Positions 34,299 through 45,212 of a DNA stretch of 64,000 nucleotides are shown here, piece by piece (within the stretch, counting starts at the first letter, position 1; each line of letters begins with the position of its first letter). Origin of the DNA: Petunia secreta (Eukaryota > Streptophyta > Magnoliopsida > Solanales > Solanaceae); NCBI GenBank assembly GCA_029990175.1, contig JARKIP010000011.1, positions 24,650,001 to 24,714,000 on the forward strand, read 5' to 3'. A program made the position numbers and the translations under genes. The notes below the pieces were generated by a model, which was not told where the DNA came from, made no database searches, and saw nothing but the letters and a program-made list of their open reading frames with translations.

Positions 34299-35335
34299 CC
34301 TATATTAGGTGTGTCATTTAGGTTTAGTCAGTTTTAAAATATTTTTTAGTTTTTAGCTACTGCTATATTAAATTTCAAACTTGCATATCCAATTTCAAAC
34401 CTACCTATGCCTACGTCTGAAGTTGAACTTCAAACCTTTACGTTTAAATTTAAGATCTGGAGGTATGAAGTTAAGACCCATAGGTCTGAAGTTCAACTTG
34501 AAGGTCTGAAGCTGAACTTCAAAATTCAGGTTTGAAGTTCAGACTCGAAGGTCATAAGTTCAATTTAGCGACTAAAAATTAAATAGTTCTTAAAAATTAG
34601 CTAAAATCTAAATGGCGTGCCTAAAATAGGATCTTCGTGCACTTTCCCAATGACTCGAGTAGTTTCATATATTAAATGGGCAAAATAATAATTAGGAATG
34701 AGCCTTAGATTTTAGGAGAAGTACAAGAATACCTATTTAGGCGCACCATTTAGGTTTTAGTAAGTTCTCAAATATAATTTAATTTTTAGTCACTAACTTG
34801 AACTTTAAATCTTTGTATCTTAATTTCGATACTTCAGCTTTTAACTTCAAAACTAAAGGTTTGAAGTTCAGCTTTAACCCTGAAGGTTTTAAGTTAGGCA
34901 TATACAATTTTCAATTTCAAATCTTCAGGGTAGAAGTTGCGCATAGCAAATCTAACTACAAACCTGGTCATACCAACTTCAAACCGTCAAGGTCTGAAGT
35001 TCGATTTCAAACTTGAAGATTTAAAGGCAGGCATAGGTAGCTTTCAAATTCAAACCTTCACGTTTGAAGTTAGACATAGCAACTTTCAACTTCAAATTTG
35101 GGCATAGTAACTTAGGCATAGGCAGCTTCTAACTTTAAACCTTCATGTTTGAAGTTGCACATAGCAACTTTCAACTTCAATCTTGAGCATAGTAACTTAG
35201 ACATAGACATAGACACCTACTTATAACAAGAGTTTGTTTAACGGGTAAATAGGGTAAAGAGCCGAAATAGGAACAAAACAAAAAAAAAAAAAAAAAAAAA
35301 AAAAAAACTTTACTGGCTAAAAATTAAATAGTGTA
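34299..35335. repeat. Two foldback MITE-like elements in tandem
   Basis: Copy 1 (about 34299-34630) has inverted ends of 60-70 bp. The left begins CCTATATTAGGTGTGTCATT and the complement of the right begins CCTATTTTAGGCACGCCATT. Copy 2 (about 34732-35335) starts CCTATTTAGGCGCACCATT and ends in a shorter complement (TAAAAATTAAATAGT). The interiors are built of AACTTCAAACCTT-like words in both orientations, so each interior can fold on itself. An A run (35279-35307) interrupts copy 2. TSDs are not clear. A plus-strand frame at 34798-35016 only reflects the repeats. Confidence 0.6.
35031..35200 (+). repeat. 85-bp tandem duplication
   Basis: Units 35031-35115 and 35116-35200 both run from GCATAGG(T/C)AGCTT to CATAGTAACTTAG with few differences. 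They lie inside the second MITE-like element. Confidence 0.85.
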
Positions 35336-36339
35336 GAAAACTGGCTGCAGGACTAAAAATTTTACCAAGATTTTGGAATCTGTTGTTCCATTTCACCGAA
35401 TGTCACTTTTGTGCAACAAAGATTTGTTTTGATTTAAGAAAAATTTGCTAAAGACTTCAATTTTCAAGTTCTAAGGGACACGTGAGCACATCAACCATTG
35501 TGAATAATATTTTCACAAGTTTTTACGGATCACGTGTAGTTTATTTATTCACAAAATTTGCCAAATCGCCAAAACCTGGGCCATTGTTTAAAAATTTCAA
35601 TCAACTTTAGGAGATTCAACAAAATTTGTGAATAAATAAATTTGTACAGGTATGTCAATACTTCTATGGAGTCTGGGTGCGCCTGACATAATTCGAAGAC
35701 GGGGGGCTATTTTTTTTTTGATAAAAAAATTGCTAACCGGGAAAAAAACTTAAGCAGTGTGCTCATCATAATTGTGTAAATATCCTCAAAAGGATAATGT
35801 TGAAACTCACTCTCAATGTAACCACCAGATAAATAATATCTTAGGGTTATAACACATCTATAATTTTAGCGACCGATTTGTGCAATTTTATAGTATGGAT
35901 TATTAGCCTTGTACATCTCATGATCATGCCATAATCCTTTTTCCACATTTAAATAAATAATATTTAAAAAATTTATGCTACATCAACAATAGCTAGACCA
36001 CTTAAAATTTTTTTTTTTTGTGCATATTTGTATGTTGTGTGCATAATTTATGCATACTGAATATGATGGCTATTTCTTTTATAATTTTTTCTAATTTGTC
36101 CAAAAAAATATTCCATCATATTAGTCCATCTTTTACATGATTAGCACTTCAGATTTACTGCTATAATTCCTTGTCATCCCAAACAAACGATCTCAATTAA
36201 GTGTATTTTATTGGAATTGTGTTTTCATATTCTTCTTTCTCATAGTTATAATAACTCGTTGTTTTCACATAAAATTCTCTAAAAACTACAAGAAAAAAAT
36301 GTACATATAAAAAGAGAGAAGGAAAATCTGAATAACATC
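35336..36339. other. AT-rich intergenic stretch
   Basis: No coding frame, repeat border or RNA gene recognised. Confidence 0.35.
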
Positions 36340-36960
36340 CAAATCACACAGAAAAACGAGTTGGATGTGAGGAATATATTGAATGCTAGAGATCAACTAC
36401 AGCATGTTCAGGCAGTTGCCCCAAGTTGAAAAAGTCAGTTAGTCAGATTTACCACCACATGCTGGGAGTACAACCACTTAAATCCTAGAAATGCTTGATG
36501 TTTCAAAATCAAGCTAAACTAAAAGCCATAATTACCTTGTGCTTGTTAATGCATGAGAGACTTCATATAATGGATAGATTGATGAATAGGTCAATAATCC
36601 GAACTGTGTGTTATGTTTAGAAGGAACTGGATCAAAGTAACTAAGTATGTACAATATTGTTATACTAATGCAGTTTGGGATAAAGTATCAACATTGATTA
36701 AAAACAATACGAACATCTCAAAATTGGGAACAAGAGGAGGCCAGGTTGATACAATTGGCATAAAGCAAATGCAGACAAGTTCAACTGTTCAAACTAGTCT
36801 ACACAAAATTTGTGTATGCTATTTGGAGAAAAAGAAACACAAGAGTCTTTGGGTAAGTGGCAAGAGAATGTGATAGCATAACGAGGAAAATATCATGTGC
36901 CAATTCAATTAAAGTAAAGAGATCTCTGAAAGAGCTTATCCTCCAACTTTAGTTCTGCTA
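36340..36960 (+). pseudogene. LINE-B 3' tail (zf-RVT region), degenerate
   Basis: Frameshifted plus-strand peptides match the end of plant LINE ORF2. LCLLMHERLHIMDRLMNRS resembles the zf-RVT start (WL..H.RL.T.DRL). AVWDKVSTL sits where the ..IW..V... motif follows the zinc finger. The tail LFKLVYTKFVYAIWRKRN resembles the closing Y..WRERN.R.F motif. At least two frameshifts and several stops are present. It is a different copy from the LINEs at 1-12.2 kb and 38.6-55.2 kb. Confidence 0.6.
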
Positions 36961-37199
36961 ACGCAATCTTTATGCTATGTAAAAGTCACGGGAATTTACA
37001 CTTCTATAGAATTTTTAAGCCTTAATTAAAAAAAAAAATAATATTGTTGATATTACAAAATATAGCATATTATTTTTTATATACAAGTTGATTCAAACAG
37101 CTAGAAAACGAAAAAACCTAGCCCCCAACTAATATCCCTCTCCCCTGCTGCCCCTCATGCCGCCTATTGCCCCCACTGCTGTTGTTGGGCGGACTCCGC
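36961..37199. other. Short spacer with GC-rich proline-codon stretch
   Basis: AT-rich up to 37100, then a short GC-rich segment (CCGCCGCCGCCC at 37196-37207). Nothing else recognised. Confidence 0.35.
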
Positions 37200-37740
37200 C
37201 GCCGCCCAGGTCTATAAAAATAGTGCAGAAATAGTTAAAATAGAGCGATACAACCTGAAATAGTGCAGATACAGTCTGAAATAGTTTGGAATAGTGCACA
37301 TATAATGTAGAAATAATTTAAAACAATGGAGATACAATATAAAAAAAAAGTAGAAACAATGCAGAAAATAGTGTGGAAAACTGTGCAGAATTGGACAGAA
37401 ATATGCAGAAAGTGCAGAAACAATTAGATACAATGCAAAAAATAGTGCAAAACCTAAAAAATAGTGCAGAAATAGTTATATATAGTGCAAAAACAATGTA
37501 GATATACTGCAGATACATAGAGATAACGAGACACAATAAAATATAAAAGATGAAAATAATAACAGATCTGGCAGAAAAAAATACAAATTTGGTTAAAAAA
37601 ACACCAGATCTGACTGAAAAACATCATAATTGGCCGAAAAATACCAGATCAAGCAACAACACCAAATCTTTCTTGGGAAAAAGCAAAACTGAAAGTAAAA
37701 TACCAAATATGAACGGAAGCCAACAAATATAAAAAAATAT
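37200..37740. repeat. Degenerate short tandem repeats (AATAGTGCAGA family)
   Basis: Between 37210 and 37520 the words AATAGTGCAGA, ACAATGCAGA and AGATACA recur every 10-25 bp. From 37550 to 37720 a second word, CCAGATCTG or AGATCTG followed by an A run, recurs. The minus-strand Tyr/Phe/Ile/Leu-rich frames here are by-products. The organisation resembles that of the GTATAC array at 30.6 kb, in both cases downstream of a GC-rich CCG/CTG stretch. Confidence 0.55.
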
Positions 37741-37889
37741 TTCTACAATATTAAAAAATAGCATAATTATTGAAAATGACAACATATAGGTATTTTTTAG
37801 TTCTTCCGTTCAAGCAAAAAGCACATATATGACTTGATATCACTATAAATGACAAAAAAAAAATGTTCGAATAAAAAGAGTAAAGAAGC

Positions 37890-38040
37890 ATGCATAGATT
37901 AGCTTTGAGGTGAGTAATAATTTTCAACCTCATAGAATTGATAGTTCCGTCGTTAATCAATGTACCCATTACATCTTTAGGCGTTATAACTGACGAATAC
38001 GATGATAATTCCATCAAATTCAAAACAAACAGCAAGATAA
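37890..38040 (-). pseudogene. Possible captured exon of a cellular gene
   Basis: The minus-strand peptide LMELSSYSSVITPKDVMGTL then INDGTINSMRLKIITHLKAN has the look of a conserved helical plant protein rather than of a transposon or low-complexity sequence. I have a vague recollection of plant proteins with a DGT..LR.KII.QLKAN motif, but cannot name one. Only one exon-sized piece is visible and it is followed by AT-rich sequence, so it is probably a gene fragment or a captured exon. Confidence 0.3.
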
Positions 38041-38620
38041 GATTGATTTGGCAGCTTATTCTTATGGCTATTTGTTCAATAAACAGTCGAATTGGACAAA
38101 TTTTGCTCCGTCAGATGTTGTTTAGATACAGATTTTGCACAGATATGATTTTGTAGATGGATTAATGCAGCACCAGAAATATAGTCGTTAGTGCTGGATT
38201 AATCCAATGTGGTATTCTGTTATGTGAAATTGGGGGTAGAGAGGAGGAGAAGAAGTAAAATTGGTGAAAATGGGAGGAAGAAGATAAGGTTTCTATGTTA
38301 GATTATTTTTTGTTATGTTTTGTAATTAAGTTCTCATTTCCTCTATATTTGGTAATTTTGCTAAAATGTCTCTATGTTTTGTAAATAATTTTTCAAAAGT
38401 ATACTTTTGTGTAAAAATTTTAAAAGTTAGTGCGGATAGGAGTTTACAATTTGTTATTATCCTCTAAAAATTGATGTATAAAAGATATAGTAAGAGTGGC
38501 TAGATGAGAATAACAAGTTGAGGTAACTTGCTACATTGTAAATGTTCCTTTGGTAATTAATAAAAGCTTTTTTTTTTGTAGAATATCAATAGGTGAGTGG
38601 CTTCATTCATTACGTTAAGA
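38041..38620. other. AT-rich spacer before LINE-C
   Basis: No gene recognised. The LINE-C 5' end is probably near 38620-38670, where sequence composition changes. Confidence 0.35.
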
Positions 38621-38673
38621 CAAATTGCTCTCGGCGCACGTTAAGCGAGGTTAGCTAACTTGCGCCAAGAATA

Positions 38674-39864
38674 ATGTCTCGACGAAATTCTCAGCCAAAC
38701 TCAGAATCAATACTGGAAACACTTGCAAATGATGAAATTCGACCACGTCAACCGGTAACTTTTGGGAGTTTATGAATATTTTTTATTGTAGAAGAAGAGG
38801 AAACGACGACGAAGTAGATTAGGGTAAATATTGCTGTTGCGGTCAAAATTAAGGAAGAACTAGAGCGTTGCTGACTCTAATAATCTGCAACATCATCAGA
38901 GCAGCCTACTCCGGAACCTACAGATTTGGGAAACCGCAGTTCTCAAATGGGTAAGTCCCTTACTTTTTTCCCTGCTAGTAATAGAAATGGAAAATTAGTG
39001 GTGAAGCTAGAACAAGAGGATTACAACGTCCCTGCAAACTATTGGAAGAATGCTTTGATAGGATATGTAATTAGGGACACGCCTTATGTCAAATTCCTAG
39101 AAAATTATGTCAACCATGTCTGGAAATTTGTATCTCCTCCTCAGATATTGGTACATGATGAAGGATACTACTTGTTTAAATTTAACACCATAGAGGAATG
39201 TGAACTTGTATTGCAATTTGAACCATATACATTCCACAACAAGCCTTTCATAGTACAACAATGGACTATTGATTTCAAATTCGATCCTTAGTGCGTCGCC
39301 AAAATACCACTGTGGGCAACTTTCCCTAGGTTACCAGTTGGTTATGTTCAGCTGAAGTACTAAGTAAAGTGGCAAGTGTTGTAGGACGTCCTATGTATAC
39401 GGATAAATTCACAACAAATATGGAAAAGGTGTCCTATGCCAGGGTTCTTATAGAAGTTTATGTAGCTCATCCTTTAGTTGAGTGTATTGAAATTGACACT
39501 CCTAATGGCACATTGCATCAACCTGTATACTATGACTGGTCACCTAAGTTCTGTACTGAGTGTGAGGTTTGACCATAACTCATAAGAATGTTGGGAAAAG
39601 TAAAGCAAGAGGAAGAATTTCAAGAAGCTCATAAAAGGAGGAATAGAAGAAGGAGAAAAAAGAAGAAGGCTCAAGTCAAGCTAGAATGGTAGGCAACTGA
39701 ACCTACTCAGCCTAACCAACCTAAACAATAGGAAAATGCAAGTGCTTGCCAGATAGCTAGAATGCCAGAAGAATCTCCAAAAGAGGAATGACACAGCATG
39801 GCAATGCCATAGGGAACACTGAACACAAGACCTGGCTGCTTGCACCCACACACAGGTATGCAGC
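38674..39864 (+). pseudogene. LINE-C ORF1 (DUF4283 and zinc-knuckle protein), broken
   Basis: ORF1 of a plant L1-type LINE encodes an RNA-binding, gag-like protein. A possible start is MSRRNSQPNSESILETLAND at 38674. After stops, the best frame (38926-39291) carries the DUF4283 core: VPANYWKNALIGYVIRDTP, FVSPPQILVHDEGYYLFKF, FHNKPFIVQQW. It ends in a stop where the family continues with PLWATFPRLPVGY; this follows, and then in another frame VASVVGRPMYTDKFTTNMEK and FCTECEV, a zinc-knuckle start. A basic tail (RRNRRRRKKKKAQVK) follows. The ORF is cut at 39864 by an LTR element. Stops and a frameshift near 39350 show decay. Confidence 0.75.
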
Positions 39865-42146
39865 TAACACGACCCGGAATCCGGATAGACCGTGCAAGCA
39901 CCCGACACCCTCCCCTAGACCCGTCGGGCGAACCCTTACCAATTAAATTAGAAAAATAAATATAATTCAATTCATAAATAAGAATAAGATTTAGAAAAAA
40001 ACACAGACATACTGACTACCCAACATACTAGGTATAGGACTATCCAGACTAGACATCTAAGAGTACAAAAGAAGACAGATATCTCCTGAAGGGAGCAAAA
40101 TACAACTGAAATAGTAAACATAAAACTGGTGGCCATCCGGAATAAAAGCTGGCTCACCTTGCTGAAGTCGTCTTCGCACCTTCACAGCATAGCGAACTCT
40201 ATCATGGAGCGAACCAGCCGAAACGAAATAGATAGACAAAAATAAATAACAAACAAAGGTGAGTCAAAAGGACTCAATAAGTGGGGCAGACTAGCACCTC
40301 AAAGAATAGGATAGCTAGCCAGGGAGAAGAAAATAGGTAATCCAAATTCATCTTATTTAAACTATATAAAAGCAGAGCCAGATAGTAACTGGAAACACGT
40401 ATGGAGCTATAAACAACCAAGGGAATAAAGTAGACAGAACATATAGGTTTTTAAGTATCCCGAACATAATTCTGTCACGGCGTGCAATCCGTTCCACATG
40501 TTCATACTGTCGCGACGTGCAACCCAATTCATATAACTAAAGCATATAAACCAATTAAGGACGTAAAATAGCCTGAAACGTATAGGCAAACTGAAATATG
40601 TCCACAACATGGTATACATGTCGCATACGCAAAACACAACACAATAGTCATACACTAGTCAGTATGCGGTGCAATGAGATGGGATGAATGCGCTATAATG
40701 CAATGCAGTCACATGTGCCTGATACCTTCACCGGCTCGGGACTCTCATCGATTACCAGAAAGTATATGCAATAATGACCCATCATCGGCTCGGGACTCTC
40801 ATTTATTACGGGGAAGTATATGCAATAATAATCCTTCGCCGGTGCGGGACTCTCATCGCCAACCGGGAAGTATATGTAATAATGACCCTTCACCGGCTCG
40901 GGACTCTCATCGATTACAGAAAAGTATATGCAATAACGGCTCGAGACTCTAATCGATTACCGGGAAGTATATGCAATAAGGACCCTTCACCGGCTCGGGA
41001 CTCTCATCGATTACCGGGAAGTATATGCAATAAGGACTCTTCACCGGCTTGGGACTCTCATCGATTACTGGGAAGTATATGCAATAATGACCCTTCACCG
41101 GTGCGGGACTCTCATTGCCAACCGGGAAGTATATGCAATAATGACCCTTCACCGGCTCAGGACTCTCATCGATTACTGGGAAGTATATGCAATGCACAAA
41201 ACCAGAGTGCAATGCTTAATACAATACCAACAACAGGACATAACATATAATATACAATGTAAATTCAAAGCTGAGGCGTAATGAGTACGCCTATCGGCAA
41301 CTACACACATAAGGAACACGTGGTAGAGTATCCACAAGGCCAAGGGCCTCTAAAGAAATAGATACAAATACTTACCTTATTCCAAAGTGCTATTCAGCAC
41401 CCGCTTTATCCTTTGGATTCACTACCCAAACGATCTTGCCTGAATGTTTCGGGGTGAAAATTCTATCTTTTTCCGGCTCTTTTCTCATTTTCTGATTTTT
41501 TTCCTTCTCCGTCTTCTCCTTCGTTTTCTGTTTTTGTACCTGTTTCTCGTTCTCATGTTTCTGTTCTCGTGTATCTTGTTATATAGGTGGGAATGCCACT
41601 GCGTTTCTCATTCCTTTTTCTTTTTCTTTTATTTTATTTTTTTAATTTTATTTTCATTTCTTTTCGCGACGAAAATTAATACGAAACTCTACGAAATTTG
41701 AAATGATCCCAAATTTCTCAAGTAAGTTATAAAAAATATATGTAACACACTTTCTAAGGCGGATCTCAAATCGGACTCCCGAAACTCAATATGCAGATTA
41801 AATGGAAAAAAAAGTCAAATTATTTAACTTTCAGCATTTTAGCAGAAACTAATCGAACGACCTCGAAATTCACTTTCGAAAGTTCAAAAAAGTCACAAAT
41901 AATCATAAGAACCTAACGGCGTTTTCGGATTTTGAATCAGAGTTCATTCGCCAAAACGAGCTCAAAAATCTCTTTTTAATATTTATCGACAATAAAAACT
42001 GAATTCTTCTTCTGATACGTACCAAACGAGGTCTGATTTAGCTCAAATTTTACAGACAGGTCCTAATGGATCTTTCAAATATTTTAAAATTATCGGCACG
42101 CCAATCGAAGTCTTAATTCCCGAAATGACTACCTAAGGTCGTTTCA
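39865..42146 (-). repeat. 3' LTR of F2
   Basis: 2282 bp, TAACACGACC (expected TGACACGACC, so the terminal G has mutated) to GGTCGTTTCA. It contains the minisatellite at 40724-41195. Collinear with 45213-47509. Confidence 0.9.
40724..41195. repeat. 54-bp minisatellite in the 3' LTR of F2
   Basis: About nine units of the type TTCACCGGCTCGGGACTCTC followed by ATCGATTACCGGGAAGTA and TATGCAATAATGACCC. The fifth unit is shortened and begins CGGCTCGAG. Frames of up to 158 residues on both strands come from this array and are not genes. Confidence 0.95.
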
Positions 42147-45100
42147 TTCTCCTCCACTTAGACTCTCGTTCGTCCTCGAACGAGCCTAAGTCTAAAAATA
42201 AGTTCGCAGAGATAACAAGAGAACTTGCATGACCTTCATTAGCTACTCCACGGGCATTATCTGCTGATTACAGGATCAAAATTATAACATGCATATCGTA
42301 CTTTTGGAATAAAATATATCTGGATAATATGATAACACCATTGCACAACCTATTCTGACTAAGCTGATCCTTCCTCGATCACGAGAAGAGAGTTCTACCT
42401 TTTCAAAAAAAAAGATACACGAAACTTTGTATGGGTTAACATGATTCCGCCAACAAATCACCTCGCCGATATGCTTTTCGATATAGAATAGGTCGATGAA
42501 TTAAGAATTAGCTTACACTTCCGCAACATCTTAGATATTTAATATTTATATTCAATATTGGAGGAAGACTCCTCCACTTAGAGCTTCAGCTCATACAGCT
42601 AAGTTGAATAAAAATAGGCATCCTCATAGGGTCTACTGGATTAAAGAAAACTTAGCTAAAACAGAATGCGGCTCTAAGCTACCAAATTACCTTCTCGAGT
42701 TGCCAAACAACTGCAACTCTCGAGTTCACAACTCTCAAACCTTTTCCATACGCACCACCGCTCGATAGCTCAATTCACGGGTCGGACGACACTCTCCATT
42801 ACCCTTAGTAGCCTTGAAACACAATAATATGCTTATCCGGCTACCTTGACATGCACTCTGTCTCAAGATAGGGAACATCACAAGCGGCTACTAATTGCCC
42901 GAGCTCACTATTTCCGGACGAGGAAGAAATGGCAATAGACCAAGGATAGAAGTAATTAGAGCTTCAAGAAAGGTCATCTTCTTATTTACTTGGCTACCAG
43001 AGCTAGAGTACATCCGAGTCGGCTAACCAAAAAATCGCAATTGAAGGAATAGACATTAAATAAGCTTTATGGGACAAAATCTATGCCAATTTAACCTCCC
43101 AATAAAAAGAAAACTCTGACAATTTTCCAGAAAACCTTTTTTTTAAAAATCGAGAAAAGCTCATAGAATAGCATCACTCTACTAGCTTCTCGAACCAAGA
43201 GGAGACACGTAGATCGAATATTACTTACCAATCACTTTACACCAGAAGAAATAATGACACTTTCTGATGGTGACGAATAAAGATCTCATCATCCGACCAA
43301 CACTGAATTCCAAAAAGAGAGGTAAACTGACACGACATAATAAGAGAAGGTGGCACAACAAGATGCCAAGCAGACACTACCGACACTCACTGTCAAATCT
43401 CTCATATTTATACCAGATAAATTAGTAGGGTCTTACAAATGCCAGGAATAAATCATAGCAGAAGCTCGCCCCTCTACAGCAACCGATTCTTAATAGAAAC
43501 AATATCCAAAGAAATCATAGAAACATGATATGACAAACCATTTTCAGATCGATCGGAATAATCAGATATTACTCACATATAAGGGAAGAAGAAATACATG
43601 GGTCTACTATATCGGATGCCTCAGCATCCTGCCAGACTGGCAGTTCATAGAATTGCCTCTGCAGCTAAGCTGAGCCATTACCTTGATAATCACCTTCTGA
43701 AGAACCACTGCCACTACAGTCTCAACCTCTGCTGGATGGTGGCATATTTTTGGATGATTAAGATCTAAATAAAATCCCCTACAACTGTGCAGCTGCCTGA
43801 TGACGAGAGAAAGGACGACTGCCTACTTGTCGGAGTAAGGAAAAACTCCTCAAAGGATAACCAAACTCATGACAGTGATAACATCCTTTTCCCTAGAAAT
43901 GAAAACTGGACAGATTATTGATCGCTACAAAGAGAAAATTGAGTCTATCTTGATGAACTACTAGTGCACTTTAAGAATTACGCTCTACAAGCTGAGATAA
44001 CCTGGCAGGTGACCTCCCAAAATAATCTGAACTCTTACCTCTAAATGAGGTACCATGGTGCCTGCCAGGGCCATAGGATCTCATTGCTCTCCCGCTCTAA
44101 CTCTTCTCGCTCTAACTTATGGTATGCCTCATACCTCCGAGCAATATCAACAACAACATCAAATGAAGCCCCAACCCCAACCATCTAGGATCTCGAGGAA
44201 GGAGAAAGGTCACCAATAAATCTTTGAACCTTCTCGGAAGGTTCATGGACTAGTCTAGTGCATATCTAGCCATCCTAAAGAATTCAATCTCATATTCTGA
44301 AACCGACAGGCTATCCTGTCTAATCCACTAAAATTGGCGATGCTTTTCATCTCGCTGACTGCAGAAAGGAACTTTTCCATGAATCTAGAAGAAAAATCGA
44401 ACCAAGTTAGCTAATAAGAGAGCGGCCCACCAATTCAAGGCTGGACCCCTGAAACTGGAAAGCAGAATAATAAACAGCATACTGCTCAAGATAACCAACA
44501 GCCTGAAGGATATGCTGACATCATTTTATTTTAAAAAAAATTACACAGAGATTATCTGATGCATGGCTTAAGAATATGGGAAGGTTCAGTTGAGTAGAAT
44601 AATGTAGCCTCTTCAGACACTCAAACCGAACCATTACTCGGGCTAGCTAACCAGCCATAATAACTAGAGGCACAACACATTCTGCTTCTGGAACATAAAT
44701 TACTGCAGCAATATTAAGAACTGGAATAGGAGCTCCCTGAGACCGAACGCCTCCATCTGCGGCAACCTGATAAGCTGCCTAGCGAATAATAGGTTCTTGC
44801 GGTATCTGCGACGCCAAGATTCTCGTAAAAGCATCGTAGAGAGCCAAGGAACCACAAGGCCCTGCTCCCTTGCCCATCACGAGCTCGTACAGCTAGGGCC
44901 TACGCAATTGGATCATCAGCACGATCCAAAACTCTCGGGACTTAAGTAGCTCTAGCCCCAGGCTAGACTACTTCGTCCTAAACTCCTATCGTTTGCTGAT
45001 TTGTCGCATGAGGGTTCACAATTACCACGAAGGAATTAACGAAAATACTTTTGCATCCTAGACCGACGCACTATCAGAAAAGAAGGAAGTGAAACTTCCT

Positions 45101-45212
45101 AAATGCCATCATAGCCTCTCGTAGATAAGTACGGACATCTACGTACCATCAGCGAGACTCTACCAGACACTGTCTTAGTCTGACAGACTCTATACCGGGC
45201 TCTAATACCAAC
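42147..45212 (-). other. Non-coding interior of F2 with gag traces
   Basis: The same sequence as 6540-9590 in opposite orientation, for example the complement of AGGCAGAGTGCGTATCAAGG near 42860. Gag-like codons (near 44200-44500) are disrupted by stops. The hairpin CTCGTTCG/CGAACGAG lies at about 42167-42188 beside the purine tract, as in F1. No pol motif was found on either strand. Confidence 0.7.

Noticed and set aside
34798..35016. Phe/Asn-rich ORF
   Set aside because: Arises from AACTTCAAA repeats of the foldback elements.
40724..41195. CRISPR-like array of direct repeats
   Set aside because: Units are contiguous 54-bp tandem repeats without unique spacers, in a plant LTR.
40674..41281. 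Repetitive-protein ORFs (up to 158 residues) on both strands
   Set aside because: They only reflect a 54-bp minisatellite (divisible by three) within an LTR; no start, codon bias or conservation beyond the repeat. The same holds for 46228-46647.
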